Positions 55,831 to 64,000 of a DNA stretch of 64,000 bases are shown here, one piece after another; positions within the stretch are counted from its first letter, which is position 1; each line of letters begins with the position of its first letter. Origin of the DNA: Macrotrachela quadricornifera (taxonomy: Eukaryota; Rotifera; Eurotatoria; Philodinida; Philodinidae). A program made the translations under genes and the position numbers. Location of the stretch: positions 393,463 to 457,462 of the forward strand of contig JAJEKB010021076.1 in assembly GCA_022393335.1 (NCBI GenBank), given 5' to 3'. The notes beneath the pieces were generated by a model, which saw nothing but the letters and a program-made list of their open reading frames with translations, did no database searches and was not told the DNA's origin.

Positions 55831-56672
55831 TTCAGAGAACTCTTTTCCTTTTTACAGACGATGAGACAGCGCTTAGAGATAAACATGGCAAGGGATTGTC
55901 AATTTTGAGATTATGACCGATAGTAAATCCAAGGAAACTGGTCATAGGAATGGGTGATTTATCAATAACTATTCTTAAGATTCTCAGAACCGAGAACGAC
56001 TGAGTCCGTGAATGGGCGAGCGCCGAACTCGAACTAATTATTAGTATTTTTCAAACGAGCTGGAACTGTTGCGACCCAGTTCTAAAAAAAAACCATTTCT
56101 AGAAGTGGTGAGCTGTCACACATCTATTGATGATAACTTATTCAGAAAAAAAATCACAATTTCCATTAGAAATATAAAAAAACAATAAGCAACATGACAG
56201 GACAATAAATTGAGTTATCAATTGTCATCATCACGTCTGATGGTTGTTTCATCACCGGTAAAGTATGCATGCCAACCGAATTATACTGTAGCTCCAATAA
56301 CATACATGGTTAACATCCAATCAAACAAGCTTTGATCGGAATGAATAGATAATTTTTGTATCCTCTTTTGGCTGAGCTTATGCTAATAAGATCAATAAGA
56401 TTCACGTATAGATAGATCAAGTTTCTTAATCTATGTAGCAAGAACTAGAGCGTCAAAAAACTCAACAAAATGACCCATTCATATGTTTCATTTTACTAAG
56501 CAGCTCGATCTCTATTTGTTTTATATTATACAGCATTAGTGCGAAATGAGTCATGAGAACAGTAGAATTTAGCTGCGATGTTGAATACAAGAGGAACTTT
56601 TGAAAGCAGTAATCCATTTATTATATAAACATTCATTAGAATTACATTAAATATTTTGACAAATACTGCGTA
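55831..56672. other. No gene seen
   Basis: Non-coding DNA between T1 copy C and the MABP-like exon. A short GC-richer patch near 55990-56090 (GAACGACTGAGTCCGTGAAT) shows no recognisable RNA or protein. Confidence 0.35.
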
Positions 56673-57101
56673 TTAATTAACAGTTTTATATAATAAATAC
56701 ACATATTTACCAACTGTTTTTGCTCCTGTATTCAAATCTTGGCGGAATACTTTATAATCATTAAACTGATCTGCATTTAACGCTTTTGATAAGGCCACAA
56801 AATTGATGCTAGTTACTTTTGATTTGCCAATCTTCGTATAGCATAAATAGTTGTATGCACCACCAGCACCTTCATTTAAATCTTGATTAATTTTATAAAA
56901 ATGCTCTGGCACACATTGGTAATTTTGAACAAATGCAAAACCGCTAATTGCTTCATTAGGATTTTCTGAATAGTGTAACTGAGGATAAATAAATTTTCCT
57001 TTCGATCCAGTATTCATATCAACCGCTATCATATTCGGTACACTTATTGCTCCAGAATCAGAAACAACAAATGAAATGTCTTTAATATATCGAACTTGAG
57101 C
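56673..57101 (-). CDS. MABP-like beta-prism protein, terminal exon
   Basis: The exon begins after TTTTTTTCGCAG (acceptor at 57102) and runs to a stop at 56673, giving 142 residues. It opens with AQVRYIKDISFVV and contains three related repeats: AVDMNTGSKGKFIYPQLHYS, INQDLNEGAGGAYNYLCYTK and FRQDLNTG..VGKYVYLLYK. This D-L-N-x-G-A-x-G-x-Y-x-Y-L-x-Y repeat is typical of MABP/MVB12-type beta-prism folds, which bind acidic membranes. A 5' exon is expected but not found in 57103-57560. No membrane segment. The family call is by pattern and moderately sure. Confidence 0.55.
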   Translation of the reverse strand, partial: AQVRYIKDISFVVSDSGAISVPNMIAVDMNTGSKGKFIYPQLHYSENPNEAISGFAFVQNYQCVPEHFYKINQDLNEGAGGAYNYLCYTKIGKSKVTSINFVALSKALNADQFNDYKVFRQDLNTGAKTVGKYVYLLYKTVN

Positions 57102-57559
57102 CTGCGAAAAAAAACAAAAAGGAAATCATGTTCTTTTTTCTTTATCTTTCAATTTGTCTTATAGACCAATGCGTATCTAAGACAGTTTTGAGATGTCAAT
57201 GCTGTGGTATAGTTGAAAAGTGATGTTTCTTTTTTGACAGCAATGCAATTCTATACGTGTAATTAACAACTGAAACTCAGAGGTAAAATGCATGAAGCTT
57301 ATTTCTTGTCACTCCATTATATTAATAGTTTCTCATTGTAATAGGAGACAAGAGAAAAATAGTTTATGAAGCATCTCAATATCTTCATTCTGTACACGAT
57401 CGTCGCAAAGAGGTCTGGGTTGGGGGAAAAGATGTCAATGGGCTGAAGCAAAGTAATGATCGGAGGTAATCTCTGGCAAAAAAAACAAAAACTTTTCAGA
57501 ATTAGAAGAAAGCGAAATAGGTCTTATTCACCTTTTGCGATAGCTAGGGCTCAATCAGA

Positions 57560-58192
57560 ACTCACGAGAGAACCTTCCCAACTGTCAAATCGCGTTTTAG
57601 ATGAATCCTATTGGGTTTTAGGTTATCGACTATGTTGATTCAGAATATTGGTATGAGAAATGCGCTTAGACCTTCCGTCTGAAGTTATAGGCATTTTGCT
57701 GGATTTTTAGCCTACGACATGTTATATCTTGAAAAATCGAAATACAATATTTCGAGCTGAAATTTTGCCCAGAGACAGGCCTATTTACCAATAGAAAGTT
57801 ATGAAAATTTTACCTCAAAAGAACATTTCTTTCTCAAGATATTGAACTCCCAAAACACGCACGTATCCCGTAAATAATGCTAGGATACTTTGGCTTTTGG
57901 AAGTTTAGTATCTTAAGAAAGAAACGTTGTGTTCTAATGAATTTTTCAGGGCTTTTTATTGGTAAATAGTCTTGTCTCTAAACAAAATCTCGGCTCAAAA
58001 TATTGTCATTCGATTTTTCAAGATATACCATGTCATAGGCTACAAATTCAGCAAAATGCCTATAAATCTGGTCAGAAGGCCTAAGCGCACTTTTCATACC
58101 AATATTCTGAATCAACATAGTCGATAATCTAAAATCCAGTAGGTTTCATCTAAAAACCGATTTGATAGTTGGGAAGGTTCCTTCGTTAATTC
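57560..58192. mobile_element. Palindromic MITE, ~630 bp
   Basis: Arms 57560-57860 and about 57890-58192 are reverse complements over 300 nt (GAACCTTCCCAACT[G/A]TCAAA; ATAGTCGATAA; TTTTTCAAGATATA). Termini are not sharply defined. A 60-codon frame at 57456-57638 crosses the left border and is not a gene. Confidence 0.65.
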
Positions 58193-58289
58193 ACAAATCA
58201 GATCAAATGAGCGAAAGATCTGTTCATACAGACCAAATCTTTTCAAAACAACTGTTTAAACAAATAAAATATAGCAAATAGCGATGTAA

Positions 58290-58520
58290 CAATAACAATA
58301 AGGTATTGGTATTACTATTGCTATTGCTAATACCAACAACTCTTTAACAGCTACCCCGTGAGGGTACCCGAAAATTATCAAGGCTTATATTACAGATGTA
58401 CGCACAACTCCTCAAGAGGTACTATGTAAAGACACCCCTTAGATCCGCATGTGCTATATTGCAGAGATAGTTACGTCGCAATACCAATACACTTTCGAGG
58501 TATAGGTATTGGTCGGTATT
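58290..58520. repeat. Imperfect microsatellite of GGTATT / AATACC
   Basis: Runs such as GGTATTGGTATTACTATTGC and TAGGTATTGGTCGGTATTGA, in both orientations, around a 130-nt non-repetitive stretch. Confidence 0.5.
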
Positions 58521-58542
58521 GATATCGGTCACTGCTGACATG

Positions 58543-58856
58543 TAGTGACCAGTGTGGATAAAAATCAATCTCGAAAATTTCCAGAAACCGACTACATATT
58601 CAGATTCCTCGACCCCAGAAATTTTTGATCAAACTCCATAAGTTATCGTTATTTTTGAAAAATACCTCTTCTTTAGTGAAAAAATTAAGTTCTCAAGTTT
58701 TCTCAAAGGATATGAATATACTTAATTTTTGTGCTACAAAAGAGATATTTTTCTATAAAGTTCGATCAAAGTGTTTTGGGGTCGAGGAATTTGAATCTGT
58801 AATCAGTTTCTCGAAATTTTCGAATTTGATTTTTACCCATGCTAGTCACTACTAGT
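58543..58856. mobile_element. Palindromic MITE, ~310 bp
   Basis: Left arm GTAGTGACCAGTGTGG, then AATCAATCTCGAAAATTTCC; right arm inverted GTAGTGACTAGCATGGG, then AATCAAATTCGAAAATTTCG. Both reach CAGATTCCTCGACCCC-type sequence. The centre has no gene; a 76-codon frame there is incidental. Confidence 0.6.
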
Positions 58857-58904
58857 AAGCATTGACGGATATCAGTATCTCAATATCCTATTAATATTGC
58901 AACA

Positions 58905-59080
58905 CTTCTACCTTTATAATATAACACTTGAGGATCTAAGGGTAACAGCATAATATAATATTTGAGGATTTATAAGTATTGTCATAGGATGATCTTGTAG
59001 AACTTATGGGTACGTCCATAAGATAGGTCTGGGGGAATTATAGGTATCACGATAGGATAAGCCTTGAGCAGTTATAGGTT
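58905..59080. repeat. ~35-bp minisatellite, third locus
   Basis: About five degenerate units (TATAACACTTGAGGATCTAA, GGGTAACAGCATAATATAAT) of the family seen at 11040-11790 and 54826-54888. Confidence 0.6.
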
Positions 59081-59191
59081 GAGAGGAACCAGGTCTTTTC
59101 AAAAGATCTGTTCAAATAGATCTGATCTTTTCAGTCCCTAGCGATAGCCCTGAATCTGTAGATTGATCAGCATACAAGATGTGTCAAAAGG

Positions 59192-60000
59192 TCAACATGT
59201 GGCAAAGAAATTAATGCCAAGACAACGCACCGAAATTTCATTCGAATTATTCCGGTTCATATCAGAATTATCAAGTGGTATAATTCCTTGTAGGTCCATT
59301 GGGTTGATCGTTGGAATATCCTTGAACTGAGTTACGTGTGGTTCTTCTTCAATGAGAGAGAAGAAAGAAATGTAGCTAGCTAATTTTATGCTATTCAAGT
59401 AGTTTGATACATACTCGGTTTATTTTTTTTTCCAACTTCAATCAAAGTGTCCCAATTAATATCTTCGTTGATTTTTATTTGTACACTTTCCGATGTGAAT
59501 GACTCTTCTTCTTTCAACACATTCTGGCATTGCGATTGTAAGTAAGCCAAATCTTTTCTCAATTTCTCTAAATCTGGTTCAAAGTAATTATCACTCTCTT
59601 TCCTTGTCTGAAGTTCTTTGCTAAGTGTAGCAAAGTTTGCATGTACTTGACTTTTTTCTTTGTTCATTAACTCTTGAAGCTTTTTTCGTGTCTGTCTTGC
59701 TATTCCTTGAATTCGTTTGACAGTAACTGTTTCCCAATCATCGATTATTCTTAATATTGCCTCGACGCGGTTTGCAGCTGTTGCGTTATCTTCTGAGAAA
59801 ATTATAGCTTGTTGTAGCGCATCTCTGTCGTTAACAAGCTGTTCAAACTCCTGGTCTAATTGTTGTCGATGGTCAGTTGTATGAAGACGACAAAAAGTAC
59901 TATTGCAGCCATGGCACAGCATACTTCCAGCTTTCTTGCATTCAACATCTTTCCATTGACATTTTAAGTAAGAAGTGGTATTGTCAAAACCAGATGCCAT
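59192..60000 (-). CDS. TRIM-like protein: B-box-type zinc finger plus coiled coil
   Basis: Exon 1 60000-59415, intron 59414-59347 (68 nt, GTATGT...TCATTGAAG), exon 2 59346-59192; 246 residues in one frame. Residues 12-45 hold the zinc ligands Cys-x6-Cys...Cys-x2-Cys-x4-Cys-x2-His-x4-His (LKCQWKDVECKK; MLCHGCNSTFCRLHTTDH), a B-box-like finger without a RING before it. Residues about 46-175 are charged heptad-rich helix, a predicted coiled coil. The C-terminal ~50 residues from exon 2 are acidic and Asn-rich with no known domain. TRIM proteins usually end in NHL or other beta domains, which are absent. Likely a cytosolic self-associating adaptor. The 68-nt intron is chosen for its pyrimidine tract and frame; without it the protein would stop after 201 residues. 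Confidence 0.7.
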
Positions 60001-61483
60001 TCTTATACATTAAATTTCTAAATTAACGTTTTGTCAAAGCTTCCGATGGATGTTAGAAGTTCTATTTCGAAATAAGTTTGCTCACTACACTTAACACACT
60101 TGTTACTCACGTTTTATCAAGATGATAAATGATTTTGTGTTTGTTACATAAAAAAGAAAAGAAACAGTGCAAAATGACTCAGAATTTCATGTTGTATTCT
60201 TTTATTTGTATGCAAAAAAAATGTGAAATAGATGCAGACAACATTATTTCTTTATTTGTTAGTCGCACATGTAAAGACGTAAGGAAATAAATTGCAACTT
60301 TTTCAACGTAGTAAATGCCTTTTAGTTCGCTTTCAATGAGTGTGCATATCTTTTGAGACTACAATAAGAAGACAATCATCGTTTGTTGAAGACAGACCAA
60401 TCTTATCTTTTTGGAAAGAAATATAATTCCAAGAACTATCTCATATCTATGTATCTACAATATACATAAAAAATGAATCACATGTCCTGCATTCAATATC
60501 AACGTTTGTTCTTCATGTAGTTAAAAAGAAAATCTTATCAAAAGTAAAATCATCGACAAAACACATTTTATTTCACAGAGAAATTTTTTTGTGCATAAAC
60601 AACCAAGACTCGGTTGAAATAAGAAATTCTTACAATGAAACTATCCTTTCCCCTCACGAAATGACTATTTTGTTCAAATGAAACAGACAGGATATATAAG
60701 ACTAGAAATCGAACTACATGGTATATTTTGAAGCAAAATGAGATCGCAAATGCTTTTAATAATAAATTTGATCCACCTGGAGTGTAAATAGAGTTTCAAT
60801 AAGTCAATTTTTCAAGAGGTATTCTATCGATAAAATTATCGAGAATTAATCTAAAGAAGTTCGTAGTAATTATACTTAAACTCAACTAAAACTTGAAATA
60901 AACAAGTTCATATTGATATCCTTTGAAACCACGCAACATGCTACACAAGGCTATATGACATCTGAGTTTCCACGTCGATCAAAAAAATACATAAAAAACA
61001 GATTTCTGATGAACTTTGCGAACACCGCTCAAAATATTACAGACAAAATCTATTCTGAAATGTGTACATGAATCAATCAATGTTCGAGAACTTCCACTTC
61101 GTCAAAACTTTACTGATAACTGACTTTCTTTATACAAGTTTTCTAGCATTTTTGACAGGCCATAAAATCCCATGTATCCCAATTTTGTCAGCTTCTTAGT
61201 TGGGAAACTTCTAGGACAAATACTTCAAATAATGCTTCCTACTAATTAGTTTAGTTTTTATTGGTGATATAGAATGATCCCTTCAAGATATTGTTTTCAT
61301 TCAATTTCCTCGTTCTCGAATCGAGTACCAAGTGTTTTCAGACGAACTTCAAGAGTCAAAACTGTCATGCCCATCTTCTTTTGATTATCAGTATTGAACT
61401 TTGACAACTATTGGCAAAAGATAACTTGTTTTTTTAAGTATCTCGATAAAGATCCACATGTTGGGATGCATTACAGTTCTTTA
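60001..61483. other. No gene seen
   Basis: 1.5 kb of AT-rich DNA upstream of the TRIM-like gene. No coding or structured feature noted before the T1-like terminus at 61484. Confidence 0.4.
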
Positions 61484-61510
61484 CTTAGGATTATCCAAAA
61501 GTAGTTGCGG
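61484..61510. mobile_element. Solo left terminus of a T1-type MITE
   Basis: TA followed by CTTAGGATTATCCAAAAGT, then AGTTGCGG, matching T1 termini at about 20 of 25 positions. No inverted partner was found in the following 2.5 kb, so it is a truncated copy. Confidence 0.5.
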
Positions 61511-62165
61511 CAATACATTTTTTGCAGTAGTGCCATTATTCTAAGATTCTGGAATTTTGATAGAACTCTTAATTCAACATTTGCATAATCGAATTTGATT
61601 CCTAATGATTCTGCACCATTCATACTGCTCATGTCGTGGAAGTTTTTGAATTCTCAAATCACCCGAATCAATCAGGATCTTAGAATTACTAGAACAAGTA
61701 ACGTTCGTCGCTACGACTTGCTTAATCCTCGAGTGAATTCTCCTTATCATTATCTCTTACTGGCCGCTGGATTCTTCTCTGATAACTAGACTTGATACAT
61801 ATACACATATACACGGATTGCTAGTGACGACTATTCTATAAAATCCAGTGTTTCAACTTTCTGTTAAGACTTTCATATAGCAACGTGAAGCATAGATCGC
61901 AGTTTATCATCGTTATTCCTACTCCACTCCACTATTAACTTCTCCCTGTTTTAAATGATGTCGCTATAAACCAATGTAAGACCTCATTTTCTTGCTCAAA
62001 AAATCTGCTCTCACCCACAAAATTTTCGCCCACACTCTCAATTTTTTTCCTAATTGTCAATTGAAATTAAAAGTTCTTTACATTGTATCATTGATCATGA
62101 GTGAATAAAAGTATGATATTCTTCTTTACTGAAGGAAGTTCGACCTGGCCATTTTCTACATCACA
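61511..62165. other. No confident gene
   Basis: A 64-codon frame at 61595-61789 is protein-like in places but has no recognisable family or splice context. The remainder is non-coding. Confidence 0.35.
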
Positions 62166-62498
62166 TTAAATTAAGCTGATGCAGAGATGAGTGAATATTT
62201 TTCGGTAGTGATATTCGTGAATCTGGTCATCACTGAATACAGTGAGTGATTTTAAATAAAATAATGTTAGAATGCTGTTCCAAAACTGTTGGCCATCAGG
62301 ACAATGTACTGAAATGGTTTCGAATATTGAAATATTCTGTAAATGACTAATCTTTCGAATAAAACGACATTTGAGTAGAACCCTTAATTGTATAGGATCA
62401 ACGATACTTAATGTTATTGGAACAGTTAGATACAAGTAAAGCTCGTCAACATGAATTGCTTCACTCTCGACTAAATCCTCTATACCCATCATCTGAGC
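62166..62498 (-). CDS. Hypothetical protein, terminal exon
   Basis: Opens in phase 0 after an acceptor (TTTATGAATAG|GCTCAG) and ends at a stop at 62166; 110 codons. The regular spacing of Leu/Ile and pieces such as LYLYLTVPITLSIVDPIQLR and ILTLFYLKSLTVFSDDQIHE recall the LRR-like C-terminal halves of F-box proteins, but this is not enough to assign. Upstream exons were not found. Confidence 0.4.
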   Translation of the reverse strand, partial: AQMMGIEDLVESEAIHVDELYLYLTVPITLSIVDPIQLRVLLKCRFIRKISHLQNISIFETISVHCPDGQQFWNSILTLFYLKSLTVFSDDQIHEYHYRKIFTHLCISLI

Positions 62499-63054
62499 CT
62501 ATTCATAAATATTATATCCTGACAAAACCCCTTTCGGTCTGTGTCGTAGGAAATACATGAATAATACTAGTGGAATAAATGTGTATTATTTTTCAAACAG
62601 TTTTACATTTTTCATGATATTTAATATTGAAGAATGAATTTTTTTCTACATTGTAATGAGTAAAAAAATCAATATGAAGGATATAATTCAAAGAATATTG
62701 TTGATTCCTTGATACTTAATATTTTTTATGTCGTTTAAACTAACTTCAGCACGGCAGCTATACCGATGAAATATTTTTTTTTCTTTCCATATAGACAAAG
62801 TTGTGTGCGTGCTGGTAACGACGACAGTTATAAGTCCATTTATATTTTTTCTCTTCGCCAACACAAATTTCTTTGTGATTCGAGTGTGCCAATTCAAATG
62901 TACTTTCGTATGTTGATTCAGCGTCTTTTTTCCCCTACGCAGTTTCGCCGCGGGTACATTAATTGATCGAAAAATGTATAAAATCAGTCGTTCGATACAT
63001 TCACAGACATAAGTTTTCTTTTTTATTTTGCAATCCATACGAATTGGTGTCACT
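62499..63054. other. No confident gene; possible divergent promoter region
   Basis: Lies between a minus-strand exon and a plus-strand gene. A minus-strand open frame (62688-63089) overlaps the next gene antisense and is taken as its shadow. Confidence 0.35.
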
Positions 63055-63279
63055 ATGTCATCCACAGCTGAAAATACCAATAACGTCAATTTAACTCCGG
63101 ATCAATTGAACACCTTATGCACAACATTGTCGCAAACTGAAGATGAAATTCACGAATTTTATAGTATGCCTATGAATAGTTTTCGCTTTTTAAAAGAATT
63201 CAAACATTATTTTGATGTAAGAACAAACTTACAATCTAAGGAAATTTTTCTTCAATTATATAGACAATCTCAGGAGTGA
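63055..63279 (+). CDS. Small hypothetical protein
   Basis: ATG at 63055 opens a 74-codon frame beginning MSSTAENTNNVNLTPDQLNT and ending ...YRQSQE. It is acidic and helical, with no membrane segment or known domain. TTTTGAT|GTAAGAAC (63217) followed by TTATATAG| (near 63263) could be a 47-nt intron, which would replace the last ~21 residues. The start is chosen because earlier in-frame codons are not ATG. Function unknown. Confidence 0.45.
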   Translation: MSSTAENTNNVNLTPDQLNTLCTTLSQTEDEIHEFYSMPMNSFRFLKEFKHYFDVRTNLQSKEIFLQLYRQSQE

Positions 63280-63339
63280 ATAGTTATTCATGCTAGCAAC
63301 AGGATTTTTGGGGCTCTCATCATGATAGCCAAATGTAGG

Positions 63340-63999
63340 GGAGGAAAGTTACCCTTACCAAACAGTTAGAATGCCGGGTAACTTTCGTTACTTGGTAACG
63401 GTAACTAGTAACGGAAAATTTTGTAACTGCACAAAAGAAATAGCAACTCTGAAAAATTACGATATTATCATCTTTGATCAAAGATGCTAAAAGCCCACGC
63501 ATGTAAATCACGAGACAATACCCATCAAACTTATAGGTGATGAAGATATTAACCGTTCGTTGGGCGATCGATTTTGCTACTATTATCAGGCCAAAGCATG
63601 GGGTTTACCATGGCAATAAGAGATTGTCATAGATATGCTTAAATACGCCTCGAATAACACCATGTTGTCTGCATAGAATATGGGAGAGATAAAGAACAGG
63701 CTTCTCTAATCTAATAAAGGGTTTTCATGGATACGCTAAAATGTGCGTCAAAGAACAATAAATTTTCTCATTCTAATAGTGAACAGTAGGCTTCTTGGAA
63801 GTATAATCTAGAGTAAATGAAATTCCACATCGGCAAGCTTCAAGATTTGTTATCTTGACTTGGATTCCTTAACCTCGGAAACGTTTGGGTGAAACTGCAT
63901 TAAATTTGGTTATATTTCTCTAGACAACCGGTTCTTATAAGAGGCTACAATTATCCCATTAGCAGTTACTTTGTAACGTAACGGTAACTTCCTTTCCAT
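63340..63999. mobile_element. TIR element rich in GTAAC words, at the window edge
   Basis: Left end GGGAGGAAAGTTACCCTTAC and, inverted from the window end, GGAAAGGAAGTTACCGTTAC. Inside the left end the word GGTAACGGTAACTAGTAACG repeats GTAAC/GTTAC in both directions. About 660 bp, without a coding frame. The superfamily is uncertain and the flanking duplication at the right is cut off. Confidence 0.55.
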
Positions 64000-64000
64000 A

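Noticed and set aside
62688..63089. 133-codon minus-strand frame
   Set aside because: Overlaps the start of the plus-strand gene at 63055 antisense, with Lys/Arg-rich composition typical of a shadow frame.

Overview
The window is about 64 kb of AT-rich eukaryotic DNA with one 10-base assembly gap at 42223-42232. The best guess for the organism is a bdelloid rotifer, by inference only. Grounds: spliceosomal introns mostly 46-70 nt with GT-AG ends, intronless rhodopsin-like receptors, an F-box protein with NLRC3-type 28-residue leucine-rich repeats, R-S-E type ADP-ribosyltransferase and MABP-like beta-prism genes, and a dense load of small palindromic DNA transposons. No bacterial operon, rRNA gene, convincing tRNA gene or CRISPR array was seen.

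Layout. 1-4925: repeats only, including a TTAA-flanked element with C/G-run termini (2761-3482). 4926-5888: single-exon GPCR. 7198-7926: a broken or partly resolved small gene. 8395-12762: a possible 4.4 kb terminal-inverted-repeat unit full of minisatellites. 14033-14152: an orphan F-box exon. 14684-15658: second single-exon GPCR. 17136-18974: a nested palindrome. 20574-28315: a membrane-anchored multi-PAN/apple gene built by tandem duplication and invaded by a MITE and a piggyBac fragment. 28660-29255: a second piggyBac remnant. 30558-40693 (minus): a complete 20-exon insulin-degrading enzyme (M16 metallopeptidase) whose introns hold at least five different mobile elements, one a Gypsy retrotransposon relic. 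42070-47194: a pile of DNA transposons (palindromic MITE, dead Tigger/pogo, a 2.7 kb foldback element). 47664-50471: F-box plus 17 LRRs, one LRR per exon. 50579-52597: more repeats. 52735-53527 (minus): ADP-ribosyltransferase. 53810-55803: mariner-type and TA-flanked MITEs. 56673-57101 (minus): MABP-like exon. 59192-60000 (minus): TRIM-like B-box/coiled-coil protein. 62166-63279: two small hypothetical genes. 63340 to the end: a TIR element cut by the window edge.

The genes do not form a pathway. The coherent story is the repeat landscape: several TA-flanked foldback families recur (termini beginning CTTAGGG, GAGTCAGG or CAGGGTGG), a roughly 35-bp minisatellite recurs at several sites, and elements sit inside introns that would otherwise be about 50-70 nt long. 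All exon models were made by eye from reading frames, splice sites and family conservation; transcripts would be decisive.
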